Shown in pieces: positions 27,432-34,483 of a DNA stretch of 34,483 nt; position 1 is the stretch's first letter; each line of letters starts with the position of its first letter. The notes beneath the pieces are model-generated. The model saw only the letters and a program-made list of their open reading frames with translations. It did no database searches and was not told where the DNA came from. The DNA lies in the NCBI GenBank assembly GCA_945865415.1, contig CAMBFY010000003.1:1-34483 (forward strand), written 5' to 3'. This DNA is from Sphingobacterium thalpophilum (lineage in GTDB: Bacteria > Bacteroidota > Bacteroidia > Sphingobacteriales > Sphingobacteriaceae). A program made the position numbers and the translations under genes.

Positions 27432-28715
27432 ATGATGAGAACTTACAAAACAAACATTAGATTTTCAGGTATTCTGACCCTTCTGCTAGCTTTCAGCAGT
27501 ATCACACTAAGTGCTCAGGAAATCGATCTTTTACTCAAAGGTGGTCAGGTGATTGATCCAAAAAATAAAATAAATGCTAAAATGGATGTGGCAATCTCTG
27601 ACGGCAAGATCCTGAAGGTTGCAGCCAATATTCCTGCCAGTTCAGCGAAGAAAACTATAGATGTAAGTGGTTTATATGTTACCCCGGGAATCATCGACAT
27701 GCATGTGCACGTATTTCAGGGAAATGATTTGGGGTCATACATTGCCGACGGACAAACTGCTGTTCCTGCAGATGCTTTTACTTTCAGAGCAGGAGTTACT
27801 ACTGTGGTTGATGCCGGATCTTCAGGTTGGAGAAACTTTCGTCGCTTTAAAGAGCAGAATATCGATCGTGCACAAACTCGTATCCTGGCCTTGCTAAACA
27901 TCGCAGGTACCGGAATGTACGGGCGTTTTGAAGAACAGGATAAAGCAGATTTCAATCCTGAAATGACTGCATATATGATCAATAAGCTGTTTCCAAAGAT
28001 AATAGTCGGTATCAAATCTGCACATTACTGGGGCGATTTTACACAAGTTGACCGTGCTGTTGAAGCCGGAAAACTTGCTAAAGTACCTGTAATGGTTGAT
28101 TTTGGTGAGCATCAACCCACTAACTCTATAAAATCCCTCTTTTTAGAGCATCTCCGTCCAGGTGATATCTTCACCCATACCTTTGCATACGGACCAAAAG
28201 ATCGTGAGACCGTAGTGGATGATGAAGGTGTGGTAAAGCCATTTATTTTTGATGCTCAGAAAAAAGGAATACTATTTGATGTAGGGCATGGTGGCGGTGC
28301 CTTTTTCTGGCGTCAGGCTGTTCCAGCAATTAAACAAGGATTCAAACCGGATGTGATTAGTACCGATCTTCACTCAGACAGTATGAATGGTGGAATGAAA
28401 GATATGGCAAATGTGATGTCTAAATTTCTGAATATCGGACTCACTTTAGAAGAGGTAATCGAAAAATCTACTGCAAGTCCGGCAAGAGTAATCAACAGAC
28501 CAGACCTTGGCAACCTGAGTGTAGGATCTGAAGCGGATGTTGCCGTATTCAGCGTAAAGAAAGGTGAGTTTGGATTTACAGATGTCCGCAGAAACACCCT
28601 GAAAGGAACTCAGAAAATGGACGCCGAATTAACGCTTCGTGCAGGGAAAATCGTGTGGGATTTAAACGGTGTCAGCGGACCAATCTGGGATTCTCCTCAG
28701 GCATTAACCAGATAA
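27432..28715 (+). CDS. Amidohydrolase (COG3964-like) paralog 1, exported
   Basis: Signal peptide ending LSAQEI; GIIDMHVHVF (HxH), VGIK, GDIFTHTF, DVGHGGG, STDLH. Confidence 0.9.
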   Translation: MMRTYKTNIRFSGILTLLLAFSSITLSAQEIDLLLKGGQVIDPKNKINAKMDVAISDGKILKVAANIPASSAKKTIDVSGLYVTPGIIDMHVHVFQGNDLGSYIADGQTAVPADAFTFRAGVTTVVDAGSSGWRNFRRFKEQNIDRAQTRILALLNIAGTGMYGRFEEQDKADFNPEMTAYMINKLFPKIIVGIKSAHYWGDFTQVDRAVEAGKLAKVPVMVDFGEHQPTNSIKSLFLEHLRPGDIFTHTFAYGPKDRETVVDDEGVVKPFIFDAQKKGILFDVGHGGGAFFWRQAVPAIKQGFKPDVISTDLHSDSMNGGMKDMANVMSKFLNIGLTLEEVIEKSTASPARVINRPDLGNLSVGSEADVAVFSVKKGEFGFTDVRRNTLKGTQKMDAELTLRAGKIVWDLNGVSGPIWDSPQALTR

Positions 28716-28743
28716 TTGAATTTTAAGATTAAAACATAAAACA

Positions 28744-30030
28744 ATGTCAGCGTATTTAAAAACAACAAAAAAGCTATCAATTTTCCTTTTACTTGCATTA
28801 TTTGCCTTCACTATTCAGGCTCAGGAAATTGACTTTCTACTAAAGGGGGGTCATCTGATAGATGCCAAGAACAAAATCAACAGTAAAATGGATGTTGCCG
28901 TGAAAGACGGTAAAATCTTCCGTGTAGCAGCAGATATTCCTGCAAGCTCTTCAAAGAAAACAGTTGATATCAGCGGCCTTTATATAGCTCCGGGATTACT
29001 TGATATTCACGGACATGTATTTCATGGTACTGATACAAATTACCTAAGCAATAGCCTGGATGCTCTTCCACCTGATGGTTTCACATTCCGTGCGGGAGTA
29101 ACTACTGTTGTAGATGCCGGTGGTGCAGGATGGAAAAACATAGATTTATTCAGAAAGAACGTTATTGAGAAATCTAAAACCCGAGTACTTGCATTCATGA
29201 ACATTGTAGGAGGAGGAATGCGTGGTACCGAGGCATATGAGCAGGATGAAACTGATATGGATGCTAAACTTACCGCTGCTGTAGCGCTTAAGAACAAGGA
29301 CATTGTCGTTGGAATTAAACTTGCACATTACATAGGCCATAATTGGAAACCCACAGACAAAGCAGTAGAAGCAGGAAGAATTGCAAGCATCCCTGTTATG
29401 GTAGATTTTGGAAAGTCGCTTCCCCCATTGCCTCTCGAAGATTTGTTATTAAAGCATTTACGTCCGGGCGATATTTTAACCCATGCTTATCGTTATGATC
29501 AGGAATTTGACAAAAACGGTAAAATGATTGAACATAAACAAGCTATTGTTGATGTGAACACTAAAAAAGTAAAACCCTTTGTCTGGGAAGCACGCAAAAA
29601 AGGATTATTATTTGATGTTGGTCATGGCGGTGGAAGCTTTAACTGGAGCCAGGCGGTACCAGCTATGGAGCAGGGTTTTCATCCTGATGTTTTAAGTTCT
29701 GATTTGCACACCGGAAGTATGAACGCCGGTTTCAAAGACATGGCTAATCTGGCCTCTAAGTTCCTGATTTTGGGTATGCCATTGGCCGACGTGATCGCAG
29801 CATCAACCTGGAATCCAGCAAAGGTTATCCAACGTACTGATTTGGGCAATCTGAGTGTTGGTAGTGTGGCTGACATTGCCGTATTTAGACTTAGAGAAGG
29901 AGACTTTGGATACATCGACGCAAGTGGAATGGCATTAAGAGGCAAACAAAAACTGGAAGCAGAATTAACTTTACGTAATGGACGTGTAGTTTGGGATCTA
30001 AATGCATTGAGTGCCCCTTCAGCAAGATAA
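28744..30030 (+). CDS. Amidohydrolase (COG3964-like) paralog 2, exported
   Basis: Signal peptide; GLLDIHGHVF, VGIK, GDILTHAY, DVGHGGG, SSDLH. Confidence 0.9.
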   Translation: MSAYLKTTKKLSIFLLLALFAFTIQAQEIDFLLKGGHLIDAKNKINSKMDVAVKDGKIFRVAADIPASSSKKTVDISGLYIAPGLLDIHGHVFHGTDTNYLSNSLDALPPDGFTFRAGVTTVVDAGGAGWKNIDLFRKNVIEKSKTRVLAFMNIVGGGMRGTEAYEQDETDMDAKLTAAVALKNKDIVVGIKLAHYIGHNWKPTDKAVEAGRIASIPVMVDFGKSLPPLPLEDLLLKHLRPGDILTHAYRYDQEFDKNGKMIEHKQAIVDVNTKKVKPFVWEARKKGLLFDVGHGGGSFNWSQAVPAMEQGFHPDVLSSDLHTGSMNAGFKDMANLASKFLILGMPLADVIAASTWNPAKVIQRTDLGNLSVGSVADIAVFRLREGDFGYIDASGMALRGKQKLEAELTLRNGRVVWDLNALSAPSAR

Positions 30031-30032
30031 AT

Positions 30033-31292
30033 ATGAATGTAAATATCTTTATAAAAGTAGGCAGATCCGTATTATTCGCGATCTGCCTCTCTGTTTCTGC
30101 CCAAATGGCAATTTCTCAGGAAATTGATATTTTATTAAAAGGCGGCCATATAATCGATGCAAAAAATAAGATCAGCGCAAAAATGGATGTTGCTATAAGT
30201 AAGGGCAAAATCATGAGAGTAGCGCCAAGCATTCCGATAGCAGGAGCCAAAAAAGTGGTAGATGTGAGTGGAATGTATGTGAGTCCGGGTTTAATAGATA
30301 TCCATACTCATGTTTTCACCGGACCAAATCCGGGTTTCGGGCACGGCTCATCAAGTGTAAAGGCGGATGATTTTACTTTTCGTGCTGGAATTACGACAGT
30401 GGTAGATGCTGGTACATCAGGATATAAAACTTTCCCGGTATTTAAAGAACAAATCATCGACCGTTCCCGTACAAGGGTATTAGCCTATCTGAATGCATTT
30501 GCGTCAGGGATGGTGGGTTCAGCTGCAGAACAGGAAGATATCAATGCCCTTGAAATTGAAAAAGCCGATGAGACAATTAAAAAATTTGCAGATCATATTG
30601 TCGGTGTAAAGATCGGGCACTATTCAGGCAAAGATTGGAAGCCATTTGATGCTGCAGCTTCATTGGCGCATGCTAATAACCGACCTCTTTTTGTAGAATG
30701 CCATATTACAGAGTTTTCGCTCGAAGACCAGTTAAACCATATGAAAGCCGGTGATATCATTACCCATGCCTACGAAAATGTCTCAGAACGCATGCCGGTT
30801 GTAGATGAAAATGGAAAAGTTCGCCCATTCGTTCTGGATGCCCGTAAAAAAGGAATTCTATTTGATGTGGGTCATGGAGGTGTAGGTTTTTGGTTTAACC
30901 AGGCTGTGCCCTCAGTGAAGCAAGGCCTTGCTCCGGATACTTTTGGAACCGATATGCACCATAACAGTGTTAACTCGGGAATGAAGGACATGCTCAACCT
31001 GATGTCAAAATACCTGAACATGGGTATGCAGGCTGAAGATATTATCCAGCGCGCAAGCTGGGGTTCTGCCACTGCCATCAAACGTCCAGATCTGGGCAAC
31101 CTAAGTGAAGGCGCCGTGGCAGATATTGCTGTGATCAATGTACTGGCCGGCAAATTTGGATTCCTTGATGCCGCCGGATTTAAACTTGACGGAACTAAAA
31201 AATTCCAGGTAGAAATGACCATTAGGGCAGGAAAAATTGTATGGGATTTGAATGGAATGGCCGGGGTTCCTTGGAGTAAGAATTTGAAGTAA
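30033..31292 (+). CDS. Amidohydrolase (COG3964-like) paralog 3, exported (start moved from 29991 to 30033)
   Basis: ATG at 30033 begins MNVNIFIKVGRSVLFAICLSVSAQMAISQEID, a signal peptide, directly after the upstream stop; GLIDIHTHVF, VGVK, GDIITHAY, DVGHGGV, GTDMH. Confidence 0.9.
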   Translation: MNVNIFIKVGRSVLFAICLSVSAQMAISQEIDILLKGGHIIDAKNKISAKMDVAISKGKIMRVAPSIPIAGAKKVVDVSGMYVSPGLIDIHTHVFTGPNPGFGHGSSSVKADDFTFRAGITTVVDAGTSGYKTFPVFKEQIIDRSRTRVLAYLNAFASGMVGSAAEQEDINALEIEKADETIKKFADHIVGVKIGHYSGKDWKPFDAAASLAHANNRPLFVECHITEFSLEDQLNHMKAGDIITHAYENVSERMPVVDENGKVRPFVLDARKKGILFDVGHGGVGFWFNQAVPSVKQGLAPDTFGTDMHHNSVNSGMKDMLNLMSKYLNMGMQAEDIIQRASWGSATAIKRPDLGNLSEGAVADIAVINVLAGKFGFLDAAGFKLDGTKKFQVEMTIRAGKIVWDLNGMAGVPWSKNLK

Positions 31293-31317
31293 GATTTATA
31301 TCTAAAATAGGTAAAAA

Positions 31318-31340
31318 GGCTCCCGGAATGGGGCCGTTTT
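31318..31340 (+). terminator. Probable rho-independent terminator after the amidohydrolase array
   Basis: GGCTCC-cggaat-GGGGCC (one G-U pair) followed by GTTTT. Confidence 0.5.
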
Positions 31341-31496
31341 GGATAAGAATTATAAAATCGCCACCAGCCTATTTTGCTAGCCTAGGAGCGGGAATAGGTA
31401 CACTTATAAATCTTTATAAATACATTCCATATACACAAGAAATGATCAGATTGTCTTCATGTTAATTTTCTTAAATTGTGTTAAATTAATGGATAT

Positions 31497-32363
31497 ATGA
31501 ATAAATCAAATCAAAAATTATTGAGACTTTTATTAACATCAGTCATAATTTTTAATACCCTGACACCAGCAATTTCGGCTCAAAAGCCCCTATCCAATCA
31601 GTACATCAATCTTTTACGATTAAATACTAACCCAGTCCGTAATAACTGGAATGGCTTTGAAATTATTGAATTCAAGTTTAATGGGTATGATGCCAAAATT
31701 GTTTTCCCGAATAAAGCTAATTCCGCTAAGAATTGGATATGGCGCACTCAGTTTTGGGCGCATGAGCCTCAAACAGATATAGCCTTACTAAATCAGGGCT
31801 TTCATGTAGTATATGTGGATGTGGTAGATTTGTATGGCAATAAAGTAGCGGTCAGCAGACTTAGTGATTTTTATACATTTCTGATTAAGAATTTCGGCTT
31901 AAATAAAAAAACTGTACTCGAGGGAATGAGCAGAGGTGGTTTGGATGCTTTTAACTGGGCTTCGGAAAATCCGAATAAAGTATTTTGCATGTATGTCGAT
32001 GCACCGGTTTGTGACATCAAAAGCTGGCCAGGCGGATTGGGGAAAGGCCAGGGGTCAAAAAATGATTGGGAGAAATGTCTGAAGGCTTACGACCTAACAG
32101 AATTATCGGTTGAGGATTTCAAAGGAATTCCTATGAATACTTGCATTAAGCTTGCAAAGGCTAAAATTCCCATCATCAGTGTTTGCGGAGATGCTGACAA
32201 TGTGGTCCCCTTTGAAGAAAACAGTCAGAAACTGGCGGAAATTTATCGTGCTGCAGGCGGCAAAATAGAACTCATTGTAAAAAAAAGAATTGGACACCAT
32301 CCCCATAGTCTTAAAGATCCAAAACCAATCGTTGATTTCATTTTAAAGCATAGCAGAAATTGA
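31497..32363 (+). CDS. Exported alpha/beta hydrolase
   Basis: Signal peptide; nucleophile elbow GMSRGG; VCGDADNVVPFEENSQKL (acid) and GHHPHS (His). Confidence 0.85.
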   Translation: MNKSNQKLLRLLLTSVIIFNTLTPAISAQKPLSNQYINLLRLNTNPVRNNWNGFEIIEFKFNGYDAKIVFPNKANSAKNWIWRTQFWAHEPQTDIALLNQGFHVVYVDVVDLYGNKVAVSRLSDFYTFLIKNFGLNKKTVLEGMSRGGLDAFNWASENPNKVFCMYVDAPVCDIKSWPGGLGKGQGSKNDWEKCLKAYDLTELSVEDFKGIPMNTCIKLAKAKIPIISVCGDADNVVPFEENSQKLAEIYRAAGGKIELIVKKRIGHHPHSLKDPKPIVDFILKHSRN

Positions 32364-32476
32364 TTAAGCATTTGAATTTAATTTGGGTCGATTATTGAAA
32401 TAAAACTGAGCTTGAATCACATGATTATTTAATAATCCAAATTTAATTAATATTAAACATTACTTACCCGAAGAAA

Positions 32477-33337
32477 ATGAGACAAACTATACAGAAAATG
32501 AAAATAATCATGCTTAATTTATCAATTCCGAGGATATCTTTGCTCCTTTTAGTCATTCTTTTAAGTACAATGCCCATCCTCTTCGCGCAAAACCCAAAAA
32601 TTGTAGGTCACCGGGGTTTGGAGAATTATGTACCAGAGAATACCATGGTAAATTTCAAAATTAGTCTTGGATTGAATATCGGTATTGAGGTAGATGTTCG
32701 CCGAACAAAAGACGGAGTTTGGGTTTGCCTTCATGATGACTCAGTCGACCGCACAAGTAATGCCAAGGGAAAGGTTAGAGACTACACCTATGATGAACTG
32801 CAAAAATTGGATGTAGGTTCCTCCATGTCCAGCTATTTTAAGGGAGAGAGAATACCCAAATTCGAGGATTTACTATCATTATTAAAAGAACAGACACAAA
32901 AAAATCATTTTCTTGCAATAGATCTGAAAGAAAAAGGCCAAAATGCAGAGCAAGAATTAGTAAGCCTGGCAAAGAAATATGATGTGTTGAAACAATTATT
33001 GTTTATTGGCAATTGCATCACTGATCAGTCCATGAGAAAAAATTTTTATGAAGCTGACCGGGAAACCCAAATTGCCGTGTTGGTGAACAGTCCATCAGAT
33101 TTAGAAAAAGGACTGCTTGATCCATATGCAAACTGGACTTACAATCGGTACATCCCAGACAAAATCAGCATTGAAAAGATCCACTCCCAAAATAAAAAAG
33201 TCTTTATTGTAGGATCAAGTCATATTATCAATGATTGGAAAACGGGGGCAGAACAAGCAAAAGAAGCAGGGGTTGATGCAGTGCTTACTGATCATCCTTT
33301 AGAATGGCAAAAAGCTATACATCTCAAAAAAATGTAG
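32477..33337 (+). CDS. Glycerophosphodiester phosphodiesterase family protein
   Basis: VGHRGLENYVPENTMVNFKISLGLNIGIEVDVRRTKDGVWVCLHDDSVDRTSNAKGKV: canonical GDPD N-terminal motif set; signal peptide. Confidence 0.92.
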   Translation: MRQTIQKMKIIMLNLSIPRISLLLLVILLSTMPILFAQNPKIVGHRGLENYVPENTMVNFKISLGLNIGIEVDVRRTKDGVWVCLHDDSVDRTSNAKGKVRDYTYDELQKLDVGSSMSSYFKGERIPKFEDLLSLLKEQTQKNHFLAIDLKEKGQNAEQELVSLAKKYDVLKQLLFIGNCITDQSMRKNFYEADRETQIAVLVNSPSDLEKGLLDPYANWTYNRYIPDKISIEKIHSQNKKVFIVGSSHIINDWKTGAEQAKEAGVDAVLTDHPLEWQKAIHLKKM

Positions 33338-33625
33338 TTGAAATTTAATAATCATTTGATTTAATCGTAACTCCCTGAAATTCTGATGGAAAAAACGAAA
33401 AAAAGATTAAGGCATCAGTTATTAATCAAATTAAGTAACTTAACTGCAATTGAATGAGGTCTATATGATATTTATTAAGACACAAAAATTTGGGTTTTAC
33501 TATACTACTACAGTCTTGAAATCGCCATTTTATTTGATAAATATTAATTATATATTGAGACGTTTATTTTAAGCATAAAAGTTCCATCTCGCAGGTGCGG
33601 GATACAAAACTAAAAAAGATAAAAA

Positions 33626-34483
33626 ATGAAAAGAAGAAATTTTATCCTTCAGACAAGTACCGTTCTTGCCGGATCTGCCATAATACCCGCTAATGCTGGC
33701 ACTTTATTGAATCCTGTCAAAAAGAAACGAATCGCTATGGTTGGACTTGGAGTAAGGGCAACAACGATGTGGGGTAAAACTGTACTCGAAAAGTATGGAA
33801 ATGAAATTGAATTCGTAGGACTTTGTGATATCAATGAGGGCAGACTGAGGTTGATGAAATCAGGTATGGGAGTCAGTTGTCCGACCTTTACAGATTTTGA
33901 CAAAATGATGCGTGAAACCAAGCCCGAAATCCTGATGGTCATGACGGTAGACAATACGCATCATGAATTTATAATCAAAGGAATGGAAATGGGGGCTGAT
34001 ATTATCACCGAAAAGCCGCTAACTACTGATGAAACTAAATGCCAGGCTATACTTGAAGCTGAAAAAAGAACCGGCAAAAGTGTTAGGGTTACCTTCAACT
34101 ACCGGTATTCCCCGCACAGGGTAAAGATTTATGAATTACTCCGATCAAATGCAATCGGCAAGATTACTTCGGTTGATTTCCATTGGTATCTGGATACTAG
34201 TCATGGAGCAGATTATTTCAGAAGATGGCACCGGCTGCGTGAAAAAGGTGGATCTTTACTGGTACATAAGGCATCGCATCACTTTGATTTGTTAAACTGG
34301 TGGATAGACTCAGATCCGGAAGAAGTTTTTGCCTATGGTGCACTGGAATATTATGGCAAGAATAACTCCTTCAGACATACCAATTGCCGCACTTGTCCCC
34401 ATACTAAAAACTGTGATTTCTTTTGGGATATTACCAAAAATCCTGAGCTGATGAAGCTCTATGTTGAAAACGAAAAATATGAC
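33626..34483 (+). CDS. Gfo/Idh/MocA family oxidoreductase with Tat-like signal, truncated by the right edge
   Basis: Open for 286 codons from ATG at 33626 to the window end: MKRRNFILQTSTVLAGSA..., KKRIAMVGLGVRATTMWG (Rossmann), ITEKPLTTD, YRYSPHRVKIYELL. Absent from the ORF track because no stop is present. Confidence 0.9.
   Translation, partial: MKRRNFILQTSTVLAGSAIIPANAGTLLNPVKKKRIAMVGLGVRATTMWGKTVLEKYGNEIEFVGLCDINEGRLRLMKSGMGVSCPTFTDFDKMMRETKPEILMVMTVDNTHHEFIIKGMEMGADIITEKPLTTDETKCQAILEAEKRTGKSVRVTFNYRYSPHRVKIYELLRSNAIGKITSVDFHWYLDTSHGADYFRRWHRLREKGGSLLVHKASHHFDLLNWWIDSDPEEVFAYGALEYYGKNNSFRHTNCRTCPHTKNCDFFWDITKNPELMKLYVENEKYD

Noticed and set aside
27716-28015. Minus-strand ORFs opposite the amidohydrolase array (also 29040-29303, 29679-29945, 30872-31222)
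   Set aside because: Similar shadow ORFs recur because the paralogs are similar; they track the sense coding, not independent genes.
33649-33954. 101-aa minus-strand ORF
   Set aside because: Antisense to the Gfo/Idh gene, which is open to the window edge with clear motifs.

Overview
AT-rich Bacteroidota chromosomal window, Sphingobacteriaceae/Pedobacter-like by general style (inference; no 16S or other marker present). It is dominated by exported catabolic enzymes. The left minus-strand block (about 1-10120) encodes a truncated COG3964-type amidohydrolase, a SelA/DgaE-like PLP enzyme with a Tat-like leader, a NagB-like deaminase, a RidA lipoprotein, a sorbosone/glucose-dehydrogenase-like beta-propeller fused to cytochrome c, a PL10-like pectate lyase, an aldo/keto reductase and two Tat-type AGE-family epimerase paralogs. 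The middle holds an outer-membrane beta-barrel/TonB-receptor-like protein, a class A beta-lactamase-fold serine hydrolase, a sulfatase, a divergent malate synthase followed upstream by lutCBA, a MoaC-MogA fusion, a DnaJ-KTSC protein, a zinc-ribbon protein and a two-subunit xanthine-dehydrogenase-family molybdoenzyme. The right side has a GH33-type sialidase, three tandem amidohydrolase paralogs, an alpha/beta hydrolase, a GDPD-family phosphodiesterase and a truncated Tat-type Gfo/Idh/MocA protein. No tRNA, rRNA, CRISPR array, phage or IS element was recognised. The best candidates for something under-described are (i) an apparently extracytoplasmic amidohydrolase / PLP ammonia-lyase-like / RidA route, (ii) the tandem amidohydrolase expansion with an altered strand-5 metal-ligand position, (iii) the malate-synthase-like gene in a lutABC operon, and (iv) 7-bp-periodic repeats at gene ends plus a structured intergenic element near 26 kb. 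All functional calls come from reading motifs by eye; no database search was run.
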